From positions 1-56,016 of the forward strand of contig DASZLR010000238.1 of NCBI GenBank assembly GCA_035552275.1: 56,016 bases of DNA, in the 5' to 3' direction. This DNA comes from DASVLX01 sp035552275. GTDB lineage: Bacteria; Actinomycetota; Actinomycetes; Mycobacteriales; Pseudonocardiaceae. Under the pieces are notes generated by a model. The model made no database searches. It was not told where the DNA came from and saw nothing but the letters and a program-made list of their open reading frames with translations. Of this stretch, positions 16,005 through 25,144 are shown piece by piece. Each line of letters opens with the position of its first letter. Position 1 is the stretch's first letter. Position numbers and translations under genes: made by a program.

Positions 16005-16691
16005 GTGACGGTTCGGGTGCTACTGGTCGATGACCATGAGGTGGTGCGCCGCGGGCTGCGCGACATGCTCGACGGCGAGCAGGACATCGCCGTCGTCGCC
16101 GAAGCCGGCACCGTCGCCGAAGCGATCGTCCGCGCCGCCGACAGTCGGCCCGATGTCGCGGTGATCGACATGCGGCTGCCTGATGGCGACGGCGTGGCGC
16201 TGGCGCGGCGGCTGCGGGACCAAGCCACGACCGACGGCATCGCTGACGGCAGCACCGACGACTCGGGCAGCGCGCCGAAATGCTTGGTGTTGACCGCATT
16301 CGACGACGAACAGGCCCTGGTGGCCGCGATCAAGGCCGGCGTTTCCGGCTACCTGCTCAAGCAGGTTCGCGGCCAGGATCTGGTAACCGCCGTGCGCGAG
16401 GTCGCCGCCGGTCGTTCACTGCTGGACTCGCTGACCACGGCGCGGGTGCTGGACCGGATGCGTCGGCCGCCAGAGGACCCAGCCGCCCGCGTCTATGCCA
16501 CGCTCACCGAGCGGGAACGGCGGGTGCTGGACCTGATCGGCGAGGGGCTGAGCAACCGGCAGATCGCGGAAAACCTGTTCCTGGCCGAGAAAACCGTGAA
16601 GAACTACGTCACCGCCGTGCTGGCCAAGCTCGGTCTGGAACGTCGCGCCCAGGCCGTCGCCTGGGTGGCCCGACAGGCCACATCGAGCTAA
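16005..16691 (+). CDS. NarL/LuxR-family response regulator
   Basis: A 228-residue cytoplasmic transcription factor. The receiver domain (~1-130) has the acidic pair 'VDDHE', the phospho-acceptor Asp in 'VIDMRLPDGDG', and the conserved Lys in 'SGYLLKQV'. The LuxR-type HTH (~160-225) carries 'LTERERRVLDLIGEGLSN' and 'EKTVKNYVTAVLAKLG'. An insertion of about 14 residues (TTDGIADGSTDDSG) between helix 3 and strand 4 is unusual. The gene is convergent with a histidine kinase gene and overlaps its stop by four bases; these are probably partners. The DevR type is the closest in overall form. Confidence 0.92.
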   Translation: MTVRVLLVDDHEVVRRGLRDMLDGEQDIAVVAEAGTVAEAIVRAADSRPDVAVIDMRLPDGDGVALARRLRDQATTDGIADGSTDDSGSAPKCLVLTAFDDEQALVAAIKAGVSGYLLKQVRGQDLVTAVREVAAGRSLLDSLTTARVLDRMRRPPEDPAARVYATLTERERRVLDLIGEGLSNRQIAENLFLAEKTVKNYVTAVLAKLGLERRAQAVAWVARQATSS

Positions 16692-17902
16692 ACGACTTCG
16701 CCGACGAGCACCGGGACCTCCCACACCACCGTGGTGCCGATCCGCGCCGAGGACCGGACATCGCACCGGCCGCCGACCGCCTTCGCCCGGTCCGCGAGGT
16801 TGCGCAGGCCGCGCCGGCTCACCCCGGGTGGAATGCCGCAGCCGTTGTCCCACACGAAAAGCCGCAGCCGCGAGTCCCGACAGGTCACCCGGACGCTGAC
16901 CGAGGACGCGCCGGCATGCCGCACCACATTGGCCAGCGCCTCGCGCAGCGCCGCCCGGACATGATCGGCGACCGCGACCGGTACCGCGGCCGGATCTCCT
17001 TCCAGCGCCAGCTCGACCGGGAAGCCGAGCAGTTCACCGGCGGTCCGCGTCTCCGCGCGCACCGACTCGAACAGGTCCGACGGTGGCCCGGCGTCCTCGG
17101 GGTCGGCGCTGCGCAGCGCGCGGACCGTGCCCCGCACCTCGGCGATGGTCTCGTCCAGTTGGTCGACGGCGTCGGCCAACCGGGCCGCGTCCCGCCGGGC
17201 GAGCCGCCTGGACAGCTTGCGGCTCAACAGGTCCAGCTGCACACCGGCCGCGTACAGGCGCTGGACGATCACGTCGTGCAGATCGCGGGCGATCCGCTCG
17301 CGCTCCTGGTACACGGCGACCCGCTGCCGGGCCGTCGACCCCTCGGCGAGCATCACCACCAGCCCGGCCTGCGTCGCGAACGAGGCCAGCACGTGCGAGG
17401 CGATCGGCGTGAACGGCGGTGACCCGCGCCGCCGGTACACGGTGAGCACGCCCAGCGGACGTTCCACGGTGCCGAACGGCGCCGCGCCGAACGGCCCGTA
17501 CCGACGCAGCGGCTTGGGCACGAACGGCGCGGTGCGCGGATCGGTGGTGAAGTCGTCCACCACGACCGGCACCCCGCTGCGAGCGACCCGGGCCGCCGTC
17601 GACCGCGCGGACAGCACCAGGCCGACCAGATCCTCGCCGGCTGAACCGCCGGAGCTGTCCGGGCCGCCGGAGCGATCTACGCCGTCGGCGCCCAGTCGGC
17701 CGTGCACGGCTTCGACGGTGAGCTGGCCGTCCTCACCGCGCGCCATCACCAGGCCGAGATCGGCCTCCACCAACTCGACCGCGCTGCGCACGACGAGTCG
17801 CAGCACGGCGTCCGGGTCGTCGGTGGCCAACGCCGCCTCGGCGATCTCGGTGGACGCGCGCAGCGCCTGGTTTGCCAGCGTGAGGTCCATGATCTGAGTC
17901 AA
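16688..17902 (-). CDS. Histidine kinase, HisKA_3 type with GAF domain
   Basis: A 404-residue cytoplasmic sensor kinase. A GAF-like domain spans ~40-185. The dimerisation/phosphoacceptor helix has 'ERERIARDLHDVIVQRLYAAG' with the conserved His in DLHD, and the ATPase domain (~290-400) has N-box 'NVVRHAGAS', G1 'DNGCGIP' and G2 'GLRNLADR'. No membrane segment is visible. The TTG at 17902 is chosen because GGGGGG lies 8 nt upstream; the in-frame ATG at 17890 has none. Both genes of the pair end in each other. It starts 21 bp after the end of cydDC on the same strand, so it could belong to the cyd operon and sense redox or oxygen. Confidence 0.9.
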   Translation of the reverse strand: MTQIMDLTLANQALRASTEIAEAALATDDPDAVLRLVVRSAVELVEADLGLVMARGEDGQLTVEAVHGRLGADGVDRSGGPDSSGGSAGEDLVGLVLSARSTAARVARSGVPVVVDDFTTDPRTAPFVPKPLRRYGPFGAAPFGTVERPLGVLTVYRRRGSPPFTPIASHVLASFATQAGLVVMLAEGSTARQRVAVYQERERIARDLHDVIVQRLYAAGVQLDLLSRKLSRRLARRDAARLADAVDQLDETIAEVRGTVRALRSADPEDAGPPSDLFESVRAETRTAGELLGFPVELALEGDPAAVPVAVADHVRAALREALANVVRHAGASSVSVRVTCRDSRLRLFVWDNGCGIPPGVSRRGLRNLADRAKAVGGRCDVRSSARIGTTVVWEVPVLVGEVV

Positions 17903-17923
17903 GGCTACGGCCCCCCGAGCAGG

Positions 17924-20900
17924 TCAGGACGACGCCACAAGTGCGACAGTGCTCACCTCCGGGTGATGGTGCTGATTCGGCGCGACGGTGACCCGGCCGT
18001 TGTCGACGGTGATCACCAGATCGGCGGCGGCGGCTTCGGCCGGCCGGTGCGTGACATGCACGAGGGTGTGGCCGGCCAGCCTGTCCCGCACGGTGGCCAC
18101 TATTCGTTGTGCGGTCGGCTCGTCCAGGTGCGCGGTCGGCTCGTCCAGCAGCACCAGCGGGCATCGCGGGGCGCGCAGCAACGCCCTCGCCAACGCCAGC
18201 CGGGCCGCCTCGCCACCGGAGGCGAGCACTCCGCCTGGCCCGAGCGGGACATCCAACCGGTCGACCCAGTCGTCCAGCGCCGCCTGGCGCAAGGCGGCCC
18301 GCAGCGCGTCATCATCGGCGTGCGGATCGCCGAGTCGCAGGTTTTCCCGCACGGTGGTGGACACCAGTTGCGGGTCCTGCGGGCACCAGGCGACATCGGC
18401 GGGCACCATCGCGAAACCCTGTTCGGCGGGCAGGAAACCCAGCAGCAGCGCCAGCAGGGTGGACTTGCCCGCGCCGGACGGGCCGACCACCGCCACTTCG
18501 GCGCCGGCCGGGATGCGCACGCTGACGCCGCGCAGTGTCGGCGATGGCGTGTCCGGCCAACGCACGTCCACGTTGTCGAGCCGGATCTCGCCGGTGGTCG
18601 GCTCGGCCGGGACAGCGACCGGCTCGGTGATCGCGGTGTCAGTGATCGTGGTGTCGGCGATCCCGGTTATGTCGGTGATTCGGGCGAGGGCGGTTCGCAG
18701 CACGTCCAGCCGCTGGGCGGCGGGCGCCAGCCCGTCCAAGGTCTCGGCCAGTGCCAGCGGCAGCAGGGCGAGCACCGGCGCCCACACCGGATTCAGCGCG
18801 CCGGCCCGCGCGGCTGAGGCGGCGAGCCAGGCGCAGGCGAGGGCGGCGAAGCCGAGCACCGCGACGGTCACCCCGCTGGCGGCTCCGGCGCCGACCGCCT
18901 GTCGGCGGGCCTGGCCGGCCAGCTCACTGTCCACAGTGGCCAGTTCGCGCCGGCGGCGGTCGAAGGCGCCGCAGGCGATCAGGTCGGCCGAGGCGTCCAG
19001 CAGCCCCAGCACCGCCCCCGCGAACCGCCGCCGGCCAGCGGCCAGCACGGTGCTGGCCCGGCGTTCGCACCACAGCGCGACCAGCGGCGCCCCGATCCCG
19101 GCCACCAGCAGCGCGAGCGCGAGGGCCAGCCCGGCGGCCGGCAGGATCATCGCCTGCGCCACGACCGTGAGCACGGCCACGGCGAGCGCGACCAGCGGCG
19201 GTTGCAGCACCCTGGGCACCAGATCGCGCACGGTGTCGGTGTCGTCCACCAGCCGCCGCGGGCCGTCGTCGCGGCGCAGCCGAGCGGTGCGGGCCGGGCC
19301 GAGCGCGACCAGCGCCTGCCACAGCCGCACCCGCAGCCGACCGGACCGCCGGAAGGCGGCATCATGGGAGACCAGCCGCTCGGCGTAGCGCAGCACGCCC
19401 TTGCCGAGCCCGAACGCCCGCACCGCGACGATCGCCACGGACAGCGTGAGAATCGGCGGATGCTCCGAGGCGCGGGCGATCAGCCACGCCGCCGTCCCGG
19501 TCAATGCGACTCCGGAACCGAGCGCCGCCGCGCCCAACAGCACGCCGGCGAGCGTGCGCCAGTCGAGCAGGGAACCCAACGCCGCCAACGACATCCGTCG
19601 CGCGGCCGGCTCGTTGTCGACGGCGGCGAGGATCCCGAGATCCGGGGTGGGCCGATCGAGCTCAGGGTCGGTCAGCTCGCGATGGGTCGCCAGCACGACC
19701 GCCGCTCCGGCATCGGCCGCTGCCCGGATCGCCATGCCGACCTGGGCGGCGGTGTCCCGGTCCAGATGCGCGGTGGGCTCATCGAGCAGCAACAGCCAGG
19801 CGCCCCGGCGCAGTCGGAGCAGTGCGCGAGCCAGCGCCACCCGCTGCCCCTCGCCGGCGGACAACTCGTCCACTCGCCGGCCCAGCAGGTGGCCGGCGGC
19901 GGCTTCGACCGCTGCCGCGGTTATCTCGGCATCCGATGCCGGTTCCAGATCGCTGACGGCCAGTCGCAGTTCGTCGGCGACGGTCGGGCCGGTGAACCGT
20001 GGTCGCTGCGGAACCCAGGCGATCTGCTGTCGCCAGGCCATCTGATCGAGGGCCGCGATATCCATCCCGTCGACGGTGACGTCGCCCCGCTCGGGCGCGA
20101 CGAAACCGAGCAGCACCGCCAACGTGGTGGACTTGCCGGCGCCGCTGGGTGAATCCAGCCGGGCGATCTCGCCTGGCGCGACCGTGAAGGACTCCCCATC
20201 CGGCGCGAATCCGTCCCGCCGGCGCACCCGCAGCCCGGTGACGGCAAGCTGGTGTCGAAGGGCGCCCGGGTGCACCCCTTTCGGAACCGAGCCCCCTCCG
20301 ACACCAACACCGGTATCCGCCGGGGCCAGCTCGGTGACCCGGCGAACGGCCTCCAACCCGTCCTCGCAGGCGTGATAGGCGGCGCCGGCCGCGCGCAGCG
20401 GGAGATAGCACTCCGGCACCAGGATCAACACCAGCAGCCCGGTGGCCAGCCCGAGCCCGCCGTCCACCAGCCGCAGCCCCACCCCGACCGCGACCAACGC
20501 GACCGACAGCGTGGCCAGCACCTCCAACACCAGCGCGGACAGGAACGCGACGCGCAAGGTGGCCGTGGTGGCCCGCCGGTGCAGATCGGAGACCCGGCGC
20601 ACCGATCGGGACTGGGCGGCGGCCCGGCGGAACGCGGTCAACACGGGAAGGGCGCGCACCAACTCGAGCAGGTGGCCGGCCAGCCGCTGGTTGGCGTCCG
20701 CCGCGCGGGCCACCCGATCGCCGGTGTAGCGGCCGATCAGTGCCGCGAAGACCGGGATGAGCGGCACGGTGATCGCGACCAGCACCGCCGAACGCCAGTC
20801 CGCCACCAGGATCGCGACCCCGACCAGCGCCGGCACCACGGCGGCCGTCACCAACGCCGGCAGGTACTGGACGAAATAGTTGTCGAGCGCGTCCAGTCCG

Positions 20901-21259
20901 CCAGTAGCCAGCGCGGTCAACTCGGCCGGGCCGCGTTCGGCGATCCACTCCGGACCGTGCCGCTGCGCCGCGTCGAGCAACTGGCCGCGCAGTTCCTCCT
21001 TGGCCCCGGCGGCGGCCCGCGCGGCGACGGTGCGCACCGCCCAGGTGAACAGGGCGCGGGAGACGATCGCGACCGCGAGCACCACCAGCCAACCGGTGAT
21101 GTCCGGCCGGCCGGCGACCACGGCGGCCAGCGCGGCGGACAGCGCCCACGCGCAGCCGACCAGGGCGATCGCGCCACCGGCGGACAGCAGCGCGCAGCGC
21201 ACCAGCGCCCGGCGGGTGGCCTTGCCGCGCAGGGGAAGAGCGCCCAGTGGACCGGCCAT
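17924..21259 (-). CDS. cydDC: Fused CydD-CydC ABC exporter
   Basis: A 1111-residue fusion of the two halves of the thiol (cysteine/glutathione) exporter needed for cytochrome bd assembly. CydD: six transmembrane helices, ATPase with 'SGAGKST', signature 'LSAGEGQRVALARALL' and Walker B 'WLLLLDEPTAHLD'. CydC: starts near residue ~570, six helices, Walker A 'GPSGAGKST', signature 'ASGGEAARLALARALL', Walker B 'PLVLLDEPTAHLD', H-loop 'VHVTHRPAE'. In the CydD half the first Walker A glycine is Ser (D-S-P-S-G-A-G-K). ATG 21259 overlaps the cydB stop. Fusion in one chain is seen in other actinobacteria. Confidence 0.95.
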   Translation of the reverse strand: MAGPLGALPLRGKATRRALVRCALLSAGGAIALVGCAWALSAALAAVVAGRPDITGWLVVLAVAIVSRALFTWAVRTVAARAAAGAKEELRGQLLDAAQRHGPEWIAERGPAELTALATGGLDALDNYFVQYLPALVTAAVVPALVGVAILVADWRSAVLVAITVPLIPVFAALIGRYTGDRVARAADANQRLAGHLLELVRALPVLTAFRRAAAQSRSVRRVSDLHRRATTATLRVAFLSALVLEVLATLSVALVAVGVGLRLVDGGLGLATGLLVLILVPECYLPLRAAGAAYHACEDGLEAVRRVTELAPADTGVGVGGGSVPKGVHPGALRHQLAVTGLRVRRRDGFAPDGESFTVAPGEIARLDSPSGAGKSTTLAVLLGFVAPERGDVTVDGMDIAALDQMAWRQQIAWVPQRPRFTGPTVADELRLAVSDLEPASDAEITAAAVEAAAGHLLGRRVDELSAGEGQRVALARALLRLRRGAWLLLLDEPTAHLDRDTAAQVGMAIRAAADAGAAVVLATHRELTDPELDRPTPDLGILAAVDNEPAARRMSLAALGSLLDWRTLAGVLLGAAALGSGVALTGTAAWLIARASEHPPILTLSVAIVAVRAFGLGKGVLRYAERLVSHDAAFRRSGRLRVRLWQALVALGPARTARLRRDDGPRRLVDDTDTVRDLVPRVLQPPLVALAVAVLTVVAQAMILPAAGLALALALLVAGIGAPLVALWCERRASTVLAAGRRRFAGAVLGLLDASADLIACGAFDRRRRELATVDSELAGQARRQAVGAGAASGVTVAVLGFAALACAWLAASAARAGALNPVWAPVLALLPLALAETLDGLAPAAQRLDVLRTALARITDITGIADTTITDTAITEPVAVPAEPTTGEIRLDNVDVRWPDTPSPTLRGVSVRIPAGAEVAVVGPSGAGKSTLLALLLGFLPAEQGFAMVPADVAWCPQDPQLVSTTVRENLRLGDPHADDDALRAALRQAALDDWVDRLDVPLGPGGVLASGGEAARLALARALLRAPRCPLVLLDEPTAHLDEPTAQRIVATVRDRLAGHTLVHVTHRPAEAAAADLVITVDNGRVTVAPNQHHHPEVSTVALVASS

Positions 21260-22263
21260 CAGTGCACCCCGGAGGGGATGTGCGCGGTGCCGATCCGCCG
21301 GCGGAACACCCAGTACGTCCAGCCCTGGTAGATCAGCACGGCCGGCGCGCCGAACCCGGCCACCCAGGTCATCACGGTCAGCGTGTACGGGCCGGACGCC
21401 GCGCCGGCCACGGTGAGCGCATACGAACTATCCACTGTGGACGGCAGCACGTCCGGATACAGCGCGCCGAACAGCGTGGTCGCCGCGGCGATGACGGCGA
21501 CCGCCAGCGCGGCGAACGCCCGGCCCTCCCGGCCGGCCGCGAGCAGCGGCGCCGCGGCGATGCCGGCCAGCGCGGCCAGTCCGAGGGTGATCCAGGTCCA
21601 GGGGTGGCCCTCGTGGAGTTGGACGACCAGCAACAGCACGACCAGCGGCAGCAACGCGACCGGTGCGATCCGGGCGCCGAACCGTCGGGCCCGCAGCCGG
21701 ATGTCGCCGTCGGTCTTCAGCGCCACGAACGCGGCCCCGTGCAGCAGCGCGAATCCGGCGACCGCGAGCGCGCCGAGCACGGTCTCCGGGCGGACCGCGG
21801 CGAACGCCGAGCCCACTCGATCGCCGCGCCCGTCGATGGGCAGGCCGAGGACGGTGGTCGCGATGATCAGGCCGATGCCCAGCGCCGGCACCCAGGAGCC
21901 GACCACGATCGCCCCGTCCCAGACTCGCCGCCAGCGCACCGAGTCGACCTTGCCCCGGTACTCGAACGCCACGCCCCGGCCGATCAACGCCAGCAGCACC
22001 AGCAGCAGCGGCAGGTAGTTGCCGCTGAACAGGTCGGCGTACCAGGAGGGGAACGCGGCGAAAGTGGCGCCGGCGGCGACGATCAGCCACACCTCGTTGC
22101 CGTCCCACACCGGGCCGATCGTGTTGATCAGGACCCGGCGGTGGGTGTCGTCGCGGCCGAGGATCGGCAGCAGCATCCCGACGCCGAAATCGAAGCCCTC
22201 CAGGAACAGGTAGCCCGACCAGAAGAAGGCGATCACGCAGAACCAGAAGGTCGGCAATGTCAT
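21259..22263 (-). CDS. cydB: Cytochrome bd ubiquinol/menaquinol oxidase subunit II
   Basis: A 334-residue membrane protein with about eight to nine transmembrane helices (MTLPTFWFCVIAFFWSGYLF start, the usual CydB N-terminus). The 'EGFDFGVGMLLP' block and 'GPVWDGNEVWL' are characteristic of subunit II, which supports heme-binding subunit I in a proton-motive oxidase with high oxygen affinity. It lies 9 bp after cydA and its stop overlaps the cydDC start. Length fits the family. Confidence 0.97.
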   Translation of the reverse strand: MTLPTFWFCVIAFFWSGYLFLEGFDFGVGMLLPILGRDDTHRRVLINTIGPVWDGNEVWLIVAAGATFAAFPSWYADLFSGNYLPLLLVLLALIGRGVAFEYRGKVDSVRWRRVWDGAIVVGSWVPALGIGLIIATTVLGLPIDGRGDRVGSAFAAVRPETVLGALAVAGFALLHGAAFVALKTDGDIRLRARRFGARIAPVALLPLVVLLLVVQLHEGHPWTWITLGLAALAGIAAAPLLAAGREGRAFAALAVAVIAAATTLFGALYPDVLPSTVDSSYALTVAGAASGPYTLTVMTWVAGFGAPAVLIYQGWTYWVFRRRIGTAHIPSGVH

Positions 22264-22272
22264 TCGTGGCTC

Positions 22273-23808
22273 CTAGTAGGCGAAGGACAGCGGATCGGAT
22301 TCAGCGTCGGACTCCGCGGAATCACCCGAGGGTGGCTCGCCGGGCGGCCGGGTCTCGGTGGCGCCGGCTCGCACGTACCGGGCGATCAGGAAGGTCTCCA
22401 CCACCGCCAAGCCGCCGTACAGCACGGCGAACGCGACCAGCGAGGTCACCATCTCGCCCACCGACACACCCGTCGACACGGCCTGCGCGGTGAACAGCCA
22501 GACGCCGTGCACCCCGGTCGGGTTGGGCACCACCACGAACGGCTGCCGGCCCATCTCGGTGAAGATCCACCCCGCCACGTTGGCCAGGAACGGGGTGGTG
22601 ATGGCGAGCAGCGCCAGCCGGTGCACCCAGGGACTGGCCGTCCACTTGTTGTCCGGGAACCGGCCGCGCCGGGTGAACCACAGCGCGATCGCGGCGGCCA
22701 GCGCGGCCAGCGCGCCGAACCCGATCATCAGCCGGAATCCCCAGTACTCCACGACCAGGTTGGGCACGTAGTCGATCGGCGTGCCGGCGAACGAGCCGAG
22801 GCTGGCATCGTTCGGGTAGTCGACGCCGTATTCGGCCTGGTACCGCGGAATCAGGTCCTGCACGCCGGCGACCTTGCTGGTGAAATCGCCGGTGGCCAGG
22901 AAGGACAACAGGTACGGCAGGTCGAGGCTCTTGACGCTCTCACAGTTGGGCTGGGCGACGTCGCCGATGGCGAACACCGAGAAGCTTGCCGGTTTCTCGG
23001 TGTGGCACAACGCCTCGGCCGAGGCCATCTTCATCGGCTGCTGCTGGAACATCAGCTTGCCCTGGTAATCGCCGGTGAAGGCCAGCGCGGCGAACGCGAC
23101 CAGCCCGACCCAGGCGCCCCACCGCAGCGAGGTGAACCACACCCGCCGATCCGGATCATCCGAAGTGGACTTGCGGTGCCGGCGGGCCAGGTGCCAGAAC
23201 GAGATGCACACCAGGAACGTCGCGCCGACCGACAGGCAGCCGACCAGGGTGTGCGAGGACGCGGCGAGCAGCGTGTTGTTGGTGAGCACCGCCCAGATCG
23301 ACGTCAGCACCGGCTTGCCGTTCACCAGCTTGACGCCGACCGGGTGCTGCATCCAGGAGTTGGCCGCCAGGATGAAGTACGCGGACAGCACATTGGCCAC
23401 CGCGACCGCCCAGATACAGGCCAGGTGCACGCCCCTGCGCAGCCGGTCCCAGCCGAAGATCCACAGGCCGAGGAACGTGGACTCGATGAAGAACGCGACC
23501 AGGCCCTCCATCGCCAGCGGCGCGCCGAACACGTCGCCGACGAACCGGGAGTACTCGCTCCAGTTCATCCCGAACTGGAACTCCTGGACGATGCCGGTGA
23601 CCACCCCCATGGCGAAGTTGACCAGCATCAACTTGCCCCAGAACCTGGTCATGGCGTAGTAGTGCGGTTTGCCGGTGCGCACCCAGGCCGTCTGCATGGC
23701 GGCGACCAGCACGGTCAGCCCGATGGTCAACGGCACCATCAGGAAGTGGTAGACGGTGGTGACACCGAACTGCCACCGCGCCACACCGACAAGATCACCA
23801 AGGTTCAC
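22273..23808 (-). CDS. cydA: Cytochrome bd oxidase subunit I
   Basis: A 511-residue membrane protein that carries the hemes and quinol site of the terminal oxidase. GTG 23808 (VNLGDLVGVARWQFGVTT) is chosen by family N-terminus; the open frame extends further without homology. The His of 'TVYHFLMVPLT' is an axial heme ligand position, 'QQPMKMASAEA' is the quinol-binding Q-loop start, and the Q-loop is of the short type. The conserved G-R-Q-P-W motif is G-R-Q-P-F here. It is first in the cydA-cydB-cydDC operon. I see no Rex-like operator in the 138 bp upstream. Confidence 0.96.
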   Translation of the reverse strand: MNLGDLVGVARWQFGVTTVYHFLMVPLTIGLTVLVAAMQTAWVRTGKPHYYAMTRFWGKLMLVNFAMGVVTGIVQEFQFGMNWSEYSRFVGDVFGAPLAMEGLVAFFIESTFLGLWIFGWDRLRRGVHLACIWAVAVANVLSAYFILAANSWMQHPVGVKLVNGKPVLTSIWAVLTNNTLLAASSHTLVGCLSVGATFLVCISFWHLARRHRKSTSDDPDRRVWFTSLRWGAWVGLVAFAALAFTGDYQGKLMFQQQPMKMASAEALCHTEKPASFSVFAIGDVAQPNCESVKSLDLPYLLSFLATGDFTSKVAGVQDLIPRYQAEYGVDYPNDASLGSFAGTPIDYVPNLVVEYWGFRLMIGFGALAALAAAIALWFTRRGRFPDNKWTASPWVHRLALLAITTPFLANVAGWIFTEMGRQPFVVVPNPTGVHGVWLFTAQAVSTGVSVGEMVTSLVAFAVLYGGLAVVETFLIARYVRAGATETRPPGEPPSGDSAESDAESDPLSFAY

Positions 23809-23845
23809 CTGACCTATCGTCGGCCAGCCGGCGGCAATCCGCCAC

Positions 23846-23914
23846 GGACCCGGGTCCTGTCCAACCCGGGACCAAGGTCCCGGCCGCCCGGCCCAACGCG
23901 AGAACCGGGCGGCC
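23846..23914 (-). terminator. Run of three GC hairpins behind the beta-propeller gene
   Basis: Three hairpins or palindromes: GGACCCGGGTCC (23846-23857), CCGGGACC-AA-GGTCCCGG (23866-23883), and GGCCGCCCGG with CCGGGCGGCC (23882-23891/23905-23914). They lie between the reverse-strand beta-propeller gene and cydA. None has a T tract. They probably end transcription of the former and separate it from the cyd operon. Confidence 0.6.
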
Positions 23915-23946
23915 GGTTCGACGATCAATCGATGATCAGCCGGCGA

Positions 23947-25038
23947 TCAGCTGTTCGGCACGAACAGCAGCCCGTGCGGGCTGTTGAAGCCGGTGCCGAA
24001 CGGTGTGACGGTGCCGGTCCTGAGGTCGAGCTGGCCCAGCGTGCCGGCCAGCGGCTTGGAGTCGTTGGGTACCGCGACAAAGGCGCTGCCACTGGCGAAC
24101 GGCCCGTGCACGGCGTAGATCTTGTTGGCCGAGGTGTCGGTGAGGTACAACGTGCCCGAGGAACTGGCGGCCACCGCCGTGTCATCGACCTGGGTGTTCA
24201 GGCTCAGCAGCTTGGCGATCTGGCCCGCGCCGCCCGGGTTGGTCAGGAAGATCAACTCACCGTCACCCTGGCTGTCCAGCAGCAGGTCACCGCCGAAGCT
24301 CGGCGCGCCGGTCGGGATGATCTCGCTGGAGTCGGGGTCGGACAGGTCGAGGGTGACGGCCTTGTTGTTCGTCACGCTGGTCGCGGTCGAGTTGTCCTTG
24401 AACGCGGCGGTCGCGGTAGCGGTGCTGCCGGACAGCGTCACCTTGTACAGCGATGGGCCGGAGAACGTTGTGCCGTCGGCGTTCGGGGACGGGTTGGACG
24501 CCGAGATGTACAGCGAGCCGTGGTAGACGGCGATGCTGTCGGTGCCGCCGCCGTGCGGCAGCTTGCTGGGGCTGTACTGGTAGTGCTTGACCTGGGAACC
24601 CGACGACGCGCTCGGGGTGATCGTGTACAGGCTGCTGTTGCCGTCCTCATTGACGGTGGCCACCAGGCCGCCGGCGGCCGGATCGGCGGTCAGGCCGTCC
24701 GCCTTGCCGGTCAGGTTCCAGCTCGCCACCTTCGCGCCCTTGCCGCTGTACTCGACAACGGTGCTGGCGGTCTGCCCGGTCGGACTGGGCTCGCCCTGGG
24801 AGCCGACGCCGTTCTGATAGGCCACATAGATGTCGTCACCCAGTGGGGTGATGTCGTCCGGGTCGGACAGCGATCCGCCGGTGGCGAAGGTGCTCACGGT
24901 GAACCCGGCCGGCACGGTGATCGCGCCCGCGGTGTTCGCCGTGGCGGAGGCATTCGTGACGAACGCGCCGACGCCGAGCCCGACCAGCAGCACCGCGCCA
25001 CCGACCAAACCCATGCGTCGGGTCGACTTGGAGATCAT
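23947..25038 (-). CDS. Secreted NHL/SMP-30-like beta-propeller protein
   Basis: A 363-residue protein. ATG 25038 has GGAAGGA upstream; the longer frame does not. The N-terminus is a signal peptide: basic 'SKSTRR', hydrophobic 'MGLVGGAVLLVGLGVGAFV', and an 'ASA' cleavage site. The rest has repeated strands with 'DPDDITPLGDDIYVAY', 'DSIAVYHGSLYISA' and 'GTLYLTDTSANKIYAV', the pattern of a six-bladed propeller of the SMP-30/NHL or ScyD-like class. Substrate is unknown. Whether it is cell-wall-bound cannot be told. Codon use is rich in threonine/serine/asparagine codons but GC3 stays high. It stands alone between an upstream unknown gene and the cyd operon. Confidence 0.75.
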   Translation of the reverse strand: MISKSTRRMGLVGGAVLLVGLGVGAFVTNASATANTAGAITVPAGFTVSTFATGGSLSDPDDITPLGDDIYVAYQNGVGSQGEPSPTGQTASTVVEYSGKGAKVASWNLTGKADGLTADPAAGGLVATVNEDGNSSLYTITPSASSGSQVKHYQYSPSKLPHGGGTDSIAVYHGSLYISASNPSPNADGTTFSGPSLYKVTLSGSTATATAAFKDNSTATSVTNNKAVTLDLSDPDSSEIIPTGAPSFGGDLLLDSQGDGELIFLTNPGGAGQIAKLLSLNTQVDDTAVAASSSGTLYLTDTSANKIYAVHGPFASGSAFVAVPNDSKPLAGTLGQLDLRTGTVTPFGTGFNSPHGLLFVPNS

Positions 25039-25144
25039 GCTCTTCCTTCCGAAGCGGATAAGGGCGGGCATCACTGAGCCAGGTGAAGGTGAATGCCGCG
25101 TGAGCACGATCGGGACTGGCGGTGAACAGCTCGGACCGAAAGAC

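Noticed and set aside
23809..23946. Regulatory operator (Rex or similar) upstream of cydA
   Set aside because: Only GC hairpins were found; nothing matches a known redox-regulator site.
21247..25077. A 1276-codon + strand open frame opposite cydB, cydA and the beta-propeller gene
   Set aside because: Shadow of real genes; its translation is Arg/Gln/His/Gly-rich and crosses several intergenic spaces and terminator hairpins.
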